This document shows positions 31,191 through 39,895 of a stretch of DNA of 47,695 nt, piece after piece; position 1 is the stretch's first letter, and every line of letters begins with the position of its first letter. The translations under genes were made by a program, and so were the position numbers. Under the pieces are notes generated by a model, which worked only from the letters and a program-made list of their open reading frames with translations, did not search any database and was not told the DNA's origin. The stretch lies in assembly GCA_017882375.1 (NCBI GenBank), contig JADGPP010000018.1, forward strand, positions 1-47,695, written 5' to 3'. This DNA comes from Solirubrobacteraceae bacterium. Its GTDB lineage: Bacteria > Actinomycetota > Thermoleophilia > Solirubrobacterales > Solirubrobacteraceae.

Positions 31191-32174
31191 ATGAGTGAGG
31201 CGCCTCTGCACGAGATCCGCGGCGGCCGATTCCTGCCGTTTGCGGTCGAGCGCGCAGTGAACGCGGCCCGCTCACGTGGACCGGGATACGAGCCGACCCC
31301 CATCGGAACTGCCTTCGACAACGAAACCGTCTTGGGCTACTACATCGACTTTTGCTCCAAGACTGTCTCCAAGATCGCGGCTGACACCGACCGAATCCTT
31401 GCCGTCGCTCTCATGCAGCTGGCGCTTGGATGGTGGGAGCGCAATGTGGCGGGGGAGTCCCGTGCGCTGGATGAGTTCCTGAAGGTGTGCGACGTGATCG
31501 AGGGTCGCGCGCAGAAGACAGGGGATGAGCTGCGCTGGCCAGCCTCCGTGCCGGTTGCCAAGTACGGGCTCAAGCCCCCGTGGTGCTCTGCGCTGACGCA
31601 AAGCCAGGCCGCCTCGGTGTTCGTGCGTGCTCATCTGGCGACCGGGGAGGAACGCTATGCCGACCTCGCCAACCGCGCGGTGCGGCCGCTGCTCAGCGAC
31701 CGCTCGTCAGCCCTGGTGAGTCAGACAGCCTTTGGACCGATCCTCGAGGAGGCACCCGGTGCGCCGGCCAGCCATATCCTGAACGGCTGGATCACTGGGC
31801 TGTGGGGTCTTTGGGACGTGCACCTGGGTCTTGGGGACGCGTGCGCCGGCGAAAGCTTCTACGCAGGCGTGGAGTGCTTGCGCGTGCATCTCCATGCGTA
31901 TGACACGGGCTGGTGGAGCCGCTACAGCCTCTATCCGCACGCGCTCGAGGATCTCGCGAAGCCGATCTACCACCGTTATCACGTGGACCAGCTTGAAGTC
32001 CTCCATCGCCTCACAGGCCACGAGGACCTGAAGGAGGTCGCGACTCGCTGGGAGAGCTACGACCGCTCCCCTCTGCGCGCGCTCGCACTTGCGCAGAAGG
32101 CGGCGTTTGCCGTAGCCGAGAGGGGTAGGCGGCAACGCTGGCAAGTCCGTTTTGAGGCACAGCGGTCACCTTGA
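31191..32174 (+). CDS. D-glucuronyl C5-epimerase-like protein
   Basis: A 327-residue protein matching the C-terminal catalytic domain of D-glucuronyl C5-epimerases (Glce_C family). Family blocks: SHILNGWITGLWGLWDVHL (194-212), FYAGVECLRVHLHAYDTGWW (223-242), SRYSLYPH and IYHRYHVDQLEVLHRLTG (259-276). Animal and bacterial members turn D-glucuronate into L-iduronate within heparosan- or alginate-like chains. No signal peptide is visible, so it would act in the cytoplasm or on lipid-linked units, or be exported by another route. It is 21 bp after the acyltransferase and followed by a Wzy-type gene. With two sulfotransferases in the locus, an iduronate-containing sulfated polymer is a reasonable hypothesis; substrate specificity cannot be read from sequence. 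Confidence 0.82.
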   Translation: MSEAPLHEIRGGRFLPFAVERAVNAARSRGPGYEPTPIGTAFDNETVLGYYIDFCSKTVSKIAADTDRILAVALMQLALGWWERNVAGESRALDEFLKVCDVIEGRAQKTGDELRWPASVPVAKYGLKPPWCSALTQSQAASVFVRAHLATGEERYADLANRAVRPLLSDRSSALVSQTAFGPILEEAPGAPASHILNGWITGLWGLWDVHLGLGDACAGESFYAGVECLRVHLHAYDTGWWSRYSLYPHALEDLAKPIYHRYHVDQLEVLHRLTGHEDLKEVATRWESYDRSPLRALALAQKAAFAVAERGRRQRWQVRFEAQRSP

Positions 32175-32372
32175 CGACTTGGCTGTTAACTGCCCTGGTT
32201 TACTCTGCGCTAAGATTCCGCGATGGGTCCTTGTAAACCCGATCCGCAAGGATGGGGTGAGTACCTTGCTCCGCCTCGTGAGTCCACAGCCGAGGTGAGG
32301 TTCTTGGCATCTCTTGCCCGTCGAAAGATCCGGCAGCTGCACGTGTCGGCTGACCCGCAGTAGAACAAAGTG

Positions 32373-33770
32373 ATGCCGGCGAACTGGAGATCAGCTAACC
32401 GGCTGGCGGGAGCGGCCATGCTTTTCGGGCTTATAGCGCTCGTAGATGGCTATGCCATCGCAGAGGGTAAAGCGACGATCGCGATTGCATTTGTGGTCGT
32501 GCCGTTGTTGATATTGCGGCGCATCAGAAGGTACGATGGACTCGCCGTTGCGTTGATACTCACGTTGGCGCTGCCGTCCTGGTACACGCTCGGGAGTCCA
32601 CAGGCTACCGTGTTTCGGATAGCTGCGATATCTGCATTGGCGACAGCGCTCTTTGCGCGAGGGGTCCGTTTCACGCTTGCCGACGCTGCGGTCGTCGCAA
32701 TAGTCGTGGTGGCCGTACTTGGCTGGCTACTGCAGGACGATCAGCCGGGCGTCGGCAAACTCGTGCTCAACGAGATGCTTCCTCTCTCTTTCTACGTGTC
32801 GGCGCGTACGCTGCCAGTTCGCCAAATTGGGCGGTTCATGACTCTCGTTTCTATTGCCGGTGTCTTCGGGGCCGCAACCGTGATCTACGAGTTCGTCGCA
32901 GGCCACGTTTTGTTCCACGAACGCCTAAGCTACGTCTGGAACACAACCGAAACAACGATCTTTCGGCCGGGAGGCATATTTGGGAGCCCGCCCACTGCCG
33001 CATCGGTGCTCGCAATGGCGATTCTCTGCGGCATACCTGTCAACCGTATGCTGAACGGAAAGTGGCGCTTGATGCATAGAGTTTGCCTTGCCGTGATGAC
33101 CACCGCGTGCGCTCTGACTTTCACACGCACGAGCCTTATCGGGCTCGGTGTTGGATTGCTCACTTACCTTTTCTTGATGCGGTCATCGCTGATTACTCCG
33201 CCACGGTTGCTCGCAGGCGCCGTCACGTTGTTTGTGGTTGTAGTCGTTGTGCTCCCGCAGATCGAAAATACCAGGACGTTCCAGCAAGGCATCGTCCGCC
33301 CAGGCAGCTTGGCGGTGCGAGAGGATTACTGGCAACTGGCGCTACCCATAATAACCGCGAGTACTCACAATGTGATCTTTGGAATCGGCTCCGAGCGTAC
33401 GCTTATCTCTCGAACCGGAGGTGCTGTACCGTCGTCGCTTGCGACCGCGCCCGCGCTCTTCGAGCACAGCATCCAGAATCAATATGTGTTGACGGCGCTT
33501 GAGAATGGATTCATCGGGCTACTTGTGCTTTTGGCATGGATCGCTGCCGTGATACGCACAGGGCTTCGGACGGTGCGCAAGGAGAGTGATCATCTCAGCG
33601 CAGCACTTGTTGGAGTTCTTCTCGCATTCGTCGTGGTGCTGGTGGCTAACGATGCGTTGCTTTCTCAACCGGGCTTTGCGATGGCCGCGCTGGTATCGGG
33701 ACTCATCGTTGCGAGAAGTATGGCGAAGCGTGGGACGGAGGAGGATCTCTCCAGGATGATCCGACCCTAG
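32373..33770 (+). CDS. O-antigen polymerase/ligase-type membrane protein (Wzy-like)
   Basis: A 465-residue protein with about 11-12 hydrophobic segments (for example AGAAMLFGLIALVDGYAI and LLAGAVTLFVVVVVVLPQI) and a large extracytoplasmic loop near residues 300-370. TFTRTSLIGLGVGLLTYLF and HSIQNQYVLTALENGFIGLL are typical of the O-antigen ligase/Wzy group. It likely polymerises flipped repeat units. ATG 32373 and the GTG three bases earlier are equivalent. GC content is lower than in region 1. This is the second Wzy-like protein in the window (see 13990), so one may polymerise and the other ligate chains to a lipid or wall anchor. Confidence 0.85.
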   Translation: MPANWRSANRLAGAAMLFGLIALVDGYAIAEGKATIAIAFVVVPLLILRRIRRYDGLAVALILTLALPSWYTLGSPQATVFRIAAISALATALFARGVRFTLADAAVVAIVVVAVLGWLLQDDQPGVGKLVLNEMLPLSFYVSARTLPVRQIGRFMTLVSIAGVFGAATVIYEFVAGHVLFHERLSYVWNTTETTIFRPGGIFGSPPTAASVLAMAILCGIPVNRMLNGKWRLMHRVCLAVMTTACALTFTRTSLIGLGVGLLTYLFLMRSSLITPPRLLAGAVTLFVVVVVVLPQIENTRTFQQGIVRPGSLAVREDYWQLALPIITASTHNVIFGIGSERTLISRTGGAVPSSLATAPALFEHSIQNQYVLTALENGFIGLLVLLAWIAAVIRTGLRTVRKESDHLSAALVGVLLAFVVVLVANDALLSQPGFAMAALVSGLIVARSMAKRGTEEDLSRMIRP

Positions 33771-34547
33771 CCTCCACCTGACGGCTTGGTCCTGCCTCGA
33801 TCACGGCACGATCTTGCAGCCGGGCGACGCAATCCCAACGCCTGATTTGAGCATGGACACGGGTTGCTTATCTGGAACGGTGCCCCGGTACTTCGCTCAG
33901 CAGGCTCCTATGCTACGTCCTTTGGGACGCAGTGGCTGAAGTATCGTCGAGCCCAGCGTGACTCGTTCATACTTTCTCGCACCGGGTTGCAACCGGCCAC
34001 TCGATTGGGCCGTGGGGTCAGCCGTTCCTGGGTGAGGGGGTCAAGGGCCCTTGCAAGGTGTGGGCGCGTGTGCGGCTCATGGCGTGTGCGCACGAGCCGC
34101 AAGCGGGCGCTGCGCCTACGAGCGAGTCAGGGCTTCCGCCCCCACGGCGAGGGGGTGCGCAAGCGCGCCCAGCGGCTGCCTGACCCGAGCGCTTCGGGCT
34201 CGGTCGGTGCCGCCGTGGCCGCCGGGCTCGCTTTGCGCTACGAAGGCGGGCGTTGCTTTCGCTCCGAGCATTACCAGGTCGAGATTGATCACCTCGGGCC
34301 GTGCGCCGTGAACCCGCCGCGCGCGGGGTTGCGTACACCTCGCCCTTCGGCGCTCTCGCGGCCCTCTCCGTCGTGCTCATGTCAAAGCCTCCCCCGGACG
34401 CCGGCCCAGCGCGACGCTCGGCCCACGATGATGTTCTGTGCGCAGCGCGGCGCTTTGCCCGTCCGCACAGCCCGGCCGGACGCACTCAGGCGGCGAGGTT
34501 GATGAGCTCCGGCGAGCCATGTGCACACCCTCCCGGTTCGCATGCGG
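33771..34547. other. Degenerate region between polymerase and GT-C genes
   Basis: Nearly 780 bp without an intact gene. The left part carries a methyltransferase fragment (33897-33968). The rest (34.0-34.5 kb) is very GC-rich, with long overlapping frames on both strands that show Arg/Ala/Pro composition and no family motif. It looks like decayed DNA. Confidence 0.6.
33897..33968 (+). pseudogene. Fragment of a class I SAM methyltransferase
   Basis: A 24-residue stretch, SAGSYATSFGTQWLKYRRAQ followed by RDSF, matches the segment (often YASSFGFQWNRFARTQLDSF) found in a group of sugar-locus methyltransferases between an N-terminal zinc ribbon and the SAM domain. The rest of the enzyme is absent and the frame drifts into Arg-rich sequence. 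It is a relic only. Confidence 0.5.
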
Positions 34548-35909
34548 TCATCCTTCGGCCGGGCTTCCACGTCCGCGATGGGCGACGGATCGCGCGCCGG
34601 ATAACGGCGCTCGCGGCGTGTCACTGCTTAGTCCGTCGCGCCTCGAGCGAATGTACCGTGCTCCATACAGCGCGATCACGGCCAGCGCAGGCACGATCGG
34701 CACGAGCATCCTGGCGTACGCGGCAACGACGGTATGGAGCGCGAACGTGGTCACCGAAAACCATGCGAGCAGGAGCGGCGCTGGCGACATAGCCTGCCGA
34801 CGTCGTCGAATGGCCCGCAAGCTAAGGCCCGCCGCGATGATGAGCACGAGGCTCGGTAAGCCGTAGAACAGAACCGTGCCCCACTTGAACGGCGTGTAGC
34901 TGTACGGCTCGTTGAACACTTGTCTGCTGAAGTTCAAGACGAGGTTTCGGACGTAGAGCAACGGGTGCTGCCGGATGTTGCGAAAGGCGGCGTTTCTCAG
35001 TTCAGTGTCCCAGTCTTTGGGCGGGCGGGCTTGGATTTTCCGGAACAGGGCACGGTGAGCCGCGAGGTTGGGATCGCTGAAGACGAGCGGCGGGTTATGC
35101 CAGTCCCCTTCATCCTGTGACCGTCCCGTGTCCATCCAGTAGAGCTGTGCGCCGCCCGAGCTGCTCCAGTAGAAGTACTGGTCCGTGACTGACTGCGTGT
35201 AGGCGAGATACGGGATGCAGAGGATCAGGGCAAGCACCGAAGAAGCGAGCGCGTACCGAGCTACGTCGGCCCGTTGGCGCAGCGCGAGCGCGCCGGCGGC
35301 GATGATGATCCAGACGATCAGCAGATATCCGAACTCGACACGCACGAGTGCAAGCGCCGCGAGTATGACCCCAGTGATCACGACATCCCTCCGTCTGCGG
35401 GAGTGTGACCATACGGCGATCCGATGCGCAAGGGCGACAACAAGCAACACGGTGAGCGGCTCGTCGTAGATCACCCGGAGGACTTTTTCGAACGGCCAGT
35501 AGGCGGCGAACAGATACGCGCACACAAGCGCGCGTTTCCGATCCAGGACCATGTCGGCGACCTTGAAGAAAACAGCGACGGCGCAGAACAGGATGGCCGG
35601 TCCGACAACGATACGAGCAGCGAGAATCGGCGCATGAGCGGCGACAAACGGCGTAAGCACTAAGGGAAGCCCGGGACCGTGCGCGAGCCAGGTCCAACCG
35701 GGGGCAAGAGCGTAGTGGCCGTGCACGAGATTCCGTGCAAATTTCAAGAAGATGCCCTCATCCCCCATGTTACCCCCCGGACCGAGCAGCACAGGGATGG
35801 ATGCATACACGGGCAGGATGGGCAGCAACACTAGTAGCGGATGCGAGTCCGCGATACTCTTGATCAATGCACGCACGCGCGCGAAGCGACTCGAGACGCT
35901 AGGTGACAC
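34548..35909 (-). CDS. GT-C family membrane glycosyltransferase (GT39/ArnT-like)
   Basis: A 453-residue polytopic protein with about 10 hydrophobic segments. The first extracytoplasmic loop holds the acidic motif GGNMGDEGIFLKFARNLVHG, and HGPGLPLVLTPF follows; together these are the hallmark of GT-C transferases that use polyprenyl-phosphate sugars. A long soluble loop (~240-320; WHNPPLVFSDPNLAAHRALF) precedes the last three segments. It would add a sugar outside the membrane to lipid, protein or polymer. The start is GTG 35909 with AAGG seven bases upstream. The gene stands alone, flanked by decayed DNA on both sides. Donor and acceptor are unknown. Confidence 0.8.
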   Translation of the reverse strand: MSPSVSSRFARVRALIKSIADSHPLLVLLPILPVYASIPVLLGPGGNMGDEGIFLKFARNLVHGHYALAPGWTWLAHGPGLPLVLTPFVAAHAPILAARIVVGPAILFCAVAVFFKVADMVLDRKRALVCAYLFAAYWPFEKVLRVIYDEPLTVLLVVALAHRIAVWSHSRRRRDVVITGVILAALALVRVEFGYLLIVWIIIAAGALALRQRADVARYALASSVLALILCIPYLAYTQSVTDQYFYWSSSGGAQLYWMDTGRSQDEGDWHNPPLVFSDPNLAAHRALFRKIQARPPKDWDTELRNAAFRNIRQHPLLYVRNLVLNFSRQVFNEPYSYTPFKWGTVLFYGLPSLVLIIAAGLSLRAIRRRRQAMSPAPLLLAWFSVTTFALHTVVAAYARMLVPIVPALAVIALYGARYIRSRRDGLSSDTPRAPLSGARSVAHRGRGSPAEG

Positions 35910-36182
35910 TGAAGGCCTTGCCGCCGGGGCCGAGGTAGGCCGCCCCTGCCATTACGTTCGACATGCTTCGGCGATTGTAACGCCCTTCACAGACGGCGCA
36001 ATTCCAGGGACGGAAATCCCGCGATGACCAAGGCCACGCCGGCGAGTACCCGCCACGTCGAAGCACCATACAGCGTAACCTCGATTCGTCATCAAGGTGA
36101 GCTGCGCGTGGTTTTGGGTGAGGTCGTGAACCTAGCGGCAGCCTGGCGCGCCCGTGCGGGTGCGCGGTGAAGGTTCACGCGG
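35910..36182. other. Intergenic stretch between GT-C gene and transposase remnant
   Basis: No gene is supported here. GTGAAGGTTCAC at 36167-36178 is a short palindrome near the transposase-derived frame, and GTGAACCTAGC at 36126 repeats its start; these might be vestiges of an insertion-sequence end, but no clear terminal repeat pair was found. Confidence 0.4.
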
Positions 36183-36703
36183 TTAGGTTCGGCGGCCCCG
36201 TGTTGTGGGCAGCTTCGAGAGGGGACTGCGGCCGGTGATGCTCGGGTGGTGGGCACGGCCGGCCTCGGCGGTCAGCGGTAGGCGGGGAGCGTGTCGAGGC
36301 GCTTGAACGCGCAGGATGGCTCCAGCCCAGGGCTGGTTAACGGGTAGGTGCAGGGCGGTGCGCCGGGCGTGGCGGTTGATCTGCTCTGCGATGTCCGGGA
36401 TTCGGTAGCGCACCCGCTTGGGTTCGCTGATGGCGGCCGCGCCGTCGAGAGCCAGCGGCTGTGTCAAGACAAGGATGGCGTGGGCCAGCAACGCAAGCTC
36501 GAACCATGTGGCGTTCACCTGAAGGTACTAGAACGGGAGTTACTCCGCGCCGGTGGCCTTCAGCGTCTTGACGCGTCTTCAACTTCCGCGTGCTGGCGGT
36601 GCCGGGCCTCAAGCGCCGCGATGTCCTGGTCGTCTTGGTTGGTGATGAAGGATTGGAAGTGCCGCCCGTCCACGTCGGTGAACGCGTGAGCTGCGCCCCG
36701 GGG
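36183..36703 (-). pseudogene. Frameshifted IS1380-like transposase remnant
   Basis: Two frames together spell the C-terminal third of an IS1380-family transposase. The first (36703 down to 36560) reads GAAHAFTDVDGRHFQSFITN and QDIAALEARHRQHAEVED; the second (36518 down to 36183) reads NATWFELALLAHAILVLTQP, LALDGAAAISEPKRVRYRIP and on. These correspond to the FTDVDGHRFTCFATN, LELRHRRRARCED and EPKRLRLRLF blocks of intact members. A frameshift and stop separate them and the N-terminal part is gone. No terminal inverted repeats were identified. It is an inactive remnant. Confidence 0.7.
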
Positions 36704-37034
36704 TATGGCCGCTCGCGGCGGCAGATCCGCCGGGTGCCCGCCGGTCAGGAGGCGCTTCGAATAACGGCATCCAAGGGGCGCAATCCCGTATGGATAGTGA
36801 GGTTCCGCTCCGTTCGCCGCTCGGGACTGTCCGCCCGCATCGCTCCGAACAGTGTGAGGTGCACTCAGGAGCTCAAGCGGCGACACGCCGCGGAGGCAGA
36901 CCCAGTCCTCGCGAACCAAGCTGCTCCCGAGCCCTGGTGGGCCGCTGACCGTCGGTCGGGCACGATCACAAGTCTACTACCAGGTCTGGAAACGTGAACC
37001 TGAACAGCGTTCAATTCTCGCTCGAACCATCGAT
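36704..37034. other. Stretch upstream of the transposase remnant
   Basis: No gene is supported. The open frame on the minus strand up to 36919 has no transposase-like blocks beyond 36703. The sequence is probably unrelated flanking or decayed DNA. Confidence 0.4.
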
Positions 37035-37883
37035 CTAATCCGAAAGCGATGCCTGAGCAGTCAAGTCGGCGACCTCAGAGCCACCGTTCAACTCCTCCAC
37101 GAGCTCAAGCCCGCTTCCGACACGCCGGAAAATCGACGCTCGGTTGCCGACCTCTAGATCGGTGCGGCAAACGGCGAGCAGTCCTCCCGGCGTTAGGCTC
37201 CCAACCAGATTGCGGATGATCACTTGTAGCGTTGAGTCTGTAAAATAACCGCGGTTGATGATATTCGCCGCTCTAATCACATCCCATTCCCCGGCGGTCG
37301 GCGCGAGCAGATCCTCCTCGACGATGGTCACGGCGGGATTGCCGAGGAGGCGCGGCGACATGAGAACGACCGGGTACTCGTGTCGTGTCAGACGGTGAAG
37401 CAGCTGCGGACGTTGCGCTAACGCGATCGGCGCCGCGAAGAACATGCGCTTACGGGGCGCTAGCTCTGGTTGGAACGCAAAGCCTGCAACGTCGATTTGC
37501 AGTAGGCGTCCGGCTTGATCCAGCAGAACGCGAAAGCCACGTGCTTCCACTAGGCGAGCGTGCAACCAAATGTCGGTGGCGGTCATCTCGCACTCGATCC
37601 CGGCTTTCGTCAGCGCCCCATACCACTCGAGAGTGCTGATTCCCGACGAAACCGCTACGTCCTTTATCCGAAGCGGATAACGACGAGGCAGATGAGGGGC
37701 TATCGCGTTGTTCAGGTCATCAAGCCGGCGGTCAGAAGTTGTCTTGAACGTGCCGTTCGGAAGACGCACCCCAGCGAAAAACTGCTGCTCTTGCTGCGGC
37801 GTCGGTGCGGCATCGGGACCGTAGATCAGTACTGCGGGCACTCCGGTACCCGGCCGCCTGAGCGCTGCTCGTAGCTTTGGCAT
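37035..37883 (-). CDS. SAM-dependent methyltransferase-like protein
   Basis: A 282-residue protein from ATG 37883. A class I SAM-type core is suggested by IKDVAVSSGISTLEWYGALT (glycine-poor motif I region, ~78-98), then ECEMTATDIW (acidic end of strand 2), and DVIRAANIINRGYFTDSTLQ with SLTPGGLLAVCRTD, like the motif IV-V region of CheR-type methyltransferases. The N-terminal ~70 residues are basic and unassigned. The frame is open to 37973 without further conserved sequence. It may methylate a sugar of the polymer or a small molecule. It is flanked by mobile-DNA remnants on both sides. The family is probable but the substrate is unknown. Confidence 0.7.
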   Translation of the reverse strand: MPKLRAALRRPGTGVPAVLIYGPDAAPTPQQEQQFFAGVRLPNGTFKTTSDRRLDDLNNAIAPHLPRRYPLRIKDVAVSSGISTLEWYGALTKAGIECEMTATDIWLHARLVEARGFRVLLDQAGRLLQIDVAGFAFQPELAPRKRMFFAAPIALAQRPQLLHRLTRHEYPVVLMSPRLLGNPAVTIVEEDLLAPTAGEWDVIRAANIINRGYFTDSTLQVIIRNLVGSLTPGGLLAVCRTDLEVGNRASIFRRVGSGLELVEELNGGSEVADLTAQASLSD

Positions 37884-38276
37884 ACGCCGAACCGTAGCGC
37901 CATTTTCCGGCGTGCGGAGAGTGGACTTCTTCCGGTTCGCCAAACAGTTTGATCTGACCCTGGTTTGGCTCACTCCGCCCAGGCGGACGTTTCAAGACCC
38001 CGCCCCCCGCCCCACCACAACCCGCACCGCTACTGCAGGTCGTCATCGAGCCCGGCGCCCCTTCGACGACGAGTGGGTCTCCTCGCCGTTTGGGGGTGAA
38101 GGGGCGGCCTGAAAGGCCGCGTTCGTTGGGTGCCTGCGGGTCTTTCCCCGAGAGCAGGCGCTTCTCGCAAGTTGCGCAGTTGCTGAGGGACGCGCAGCCG
38201 CCCTCCCAGCAGGCTGCTGGCTGTCAGAAGGTCAGCAACTTGCGAAGGAGGACGACGTGCGCGTCACCACGGCATT
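37884..38276. other. Non-coding stretch with competing inverted repeats
   Basis: No gene is supported. TCGCAAGTTGC (38165-38175) can pair with GCAACTTGCGA (38235-38245). AGTTGCTGA (38178-38186) can pair with TCAGCAACT (38232-38240), which overlaps the same partner, so the two helices exclude each other. This precedes the group II intron remnant, whose class often inserts next to hairpins. Confidence 0.45.
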
Positions 38277-38760
38277 GTGCGCCACGAGGCGCTACGTGAT
38301 CGAGCGGAGATGAAAGGACTCCGCCTTCGGGCTGTCGCAGCAGCCCGGTGAAGCTGGGGCAGCCTGATCGTGGGAGCGCAGGGGAGGGCGGGAGCAGCCC
38401 CGACGAAGGCGAGGCGGGCCGGCACCACCAGACGGCTCAGTGCTCGTTCAGCGAGACGGAAAGGCGTAACGAAAGTGAACCAGTGGTCGAACCCCATTAA
38501 GCGTGAAGCCGGCTCCAATCTGGTGGATGTGGGCCGGATCGCAGCGCACGTCGTCCGTGCTGGTCGCGGGCGGCGACTCCGAAGCCGATCTAATGCAGTC
38601 GGTGGTGAGGCCACGAGGAAGGTCTGCAGCGTACTCGTGGCGATGCTGCAAGGGGAAGAGCTGGGCGCCGACCCTGTCGATCGAGACGTGGTGAACGTGG
38701 GAACCGCCCCGGGATCGCCCTTCCTGCCGCCCATTGTGGGGCGCTTCGCACCGTTCGGTG
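38277..38760 (+). mobile_element. 5' part of a group II intron, truncated
   Basis: The stretch begins GTGCGCCACGAGGCGCTACG, fitting the GUGYG 5' end of bacterial group II introns. It shows hallmark ribozyme segments: GATGAAAGGACTCCGCC, CCCGGTGAAGCTGGGGCAGC, GGCGTAACGAAAGTGAACC and GTGAACGTGGGAACCG. It lacks protein-coding signal on either strand. The reverse-transcriptase/maturase gene and domains V-VI that should follow are absent; instead the 3' end of a methyltransferase gene on the opposite strand begins at 38803. It is therefore a dead 5' fragment. A GTGCGCG at 38257 is an alternative 5' end. The assignment rests on recalled consensus and needs a covariance-model search. Confidence 0.6.
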
Positions 38761-38802
38761 GTGAAAAGCTGTTACGCTCGTCACAGATAGCGGCAGACAC
38801 GG

Positions 38803-39519
38803 CTAAGCCAGCAGGAGAGTTCGACCTCGTGTCTCGCTCCAGATCCTCGCGAGAACTGGCGCGTGGCACGAGAGGGCGTAGAGCTGGCGGGCACAACGAC
38901 CCGGCCGTGTGGCCAGCGTCTCCAACTCCAACAGCCGCGCGTCAGGGAATATCTCGCGTGCCTGGGTGAGCAGCTTGCGACGGCCGTAGTATGTTGTGTG
39001 GTCTGCTAGGAACGTGGCGTTGAGGTCCGTGACCTCCCTTGAGTTCTTGCCCTGCTGGAAGTCGTTCCTGATCCCCAGCCGTGCCCACAATGACAGCCAT
39101 AGACGGGACTGCATCACAGTCGCGAATGGAACAAAGATGTGCGGCTCGCGCAGCGAATACCGGGGAGGAAAAATGTTCAGCGAAGCCCCGCCTGGACGGA
39201 GCACGCGGCGTATCTCCCGCAGAGCCACGCCGTAGTCCTGGATATGCTCAAAAACCTGGTCGGAGACCACGCAGTCAAACGAATCGTCATCGAAGGGAAT
39301 GCGATAGGGCGACTCGTCCAGAGCGCGCATCTGGTCGGTCTGCTCGCTCATCTCGAAGGCAAAGTCGCACCCGAAAGCGTTGAACTCTGCTTCGCTAAAC
39401 GCTCGCACAAGGCCCGCTTTGCCGCACCCGAAATCCAAGACCACGCTGGACTCGGCTAGCGGGTGCCCAGCGTCGACAAGCAGCCGCTGGAAATGATCCG
39501 CTCGCATCCGATTATCCAT
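38803..39519 (-). CDS. Class I SAM-dependent methyltransferase
   Basis: A 238-residue methyltransferase. Motif I VVLDFGCGKAGLVRAF is at ~26-41, the acidic end of strand 2 is NAFGCDFAFEMSEQ, and FDDDSFDCVVSDQVFEHIQD with LREIRRVLRPGGASLNIFPP gives motifs IV-VI of the Methyltransf_11 type. It likely methylates a sugar or lipid-linked intermediate in the cytoplasm. The start ATG 39519 gives MDNRMRADHFQRLL; ATG 39507 is a possible alternative. Its 3' end directly abuts the intron fragment, so the last residues (SETRGRTLLLA) may have been altered by that insertion. Upstream, 376 bp separate it from the amidotransferase gene. Confidence 0.85.
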   Translation of the reverse strand: MDNRMRADHFQRLLVDAGHPLAESSVVLDFGCGKAGLVRAFSEAEFNAFGCDFAFEMSEQTDQMRALDESPYRIPFDDDSFDCVVSDQVFEHIQDYGVALREIRRVLRPGGASLNIFPPRYSLREPHIFVPFATVMQSRLWLSLWARLGIRNDFQQGKNSREVTDLNATFLADHTTYYGRRKLLTQAREIFPDARLLELETLATRPGRCARQLYALSCHAPVLARIWSETRGRTLLLA

Positions 39520-39895
39520 AGATGCATTCTAACCCGTCGATTGGATCTAGGCAGAACCGGCAATGCACGCGTCAGCCCTATGCAGCGAGGGACGCGGTTC
39601 TGTGGCCGCTCATCGGTGGACACGACCCGCCACGTGTGCAATTCCGTGGTCATCTGGACATCGCCGGACGAAAGCATGCGGGCCACGCTTTTTACCGCGC
39701 TCGTCGCTGCGATTCGCGCTCGACGATCTGAAGCTTGTACTTAGCGCTGAACCCCGCCGTGTTACTCGCTCCACCAGCTCGGGGTCCGGGACCCCCGCGG
39801 CGCGCCCGACGGCCGTTCGATTCCACTTCGCGGCCGTCGGAGCTGAGCGAGCGCGCTTTGAGGCGCAGCGGTCGGGTTGACGAGCCGTGTTGTGC
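39520..39895. other. Intergenic stretch between methyltransferase and amidotransferase
   Basis: No gene can be supported. A plus-strand frame around 39610-39740 encodes HVCNSVVIWTSPDESMRATL, which looks protein-like but has no upstream start with family features and matches nothing I recognise. It may be another decayed fragment. Confidence 0.4.

Noticed and set aside
33864-34502. A 212-codon plus-strand frame
   Set aside because: Only residues 12-35 resemble a protein family (methyltransferase fragment); the rest is Arg-rich shadow sequence.
38370-38969. A 199-codon plus-strand frame over the intron region
   Set aside because: The region carries ribozyme-like segments, the frame has no domain and it overlaps the methyltransferase gene on the other strand.
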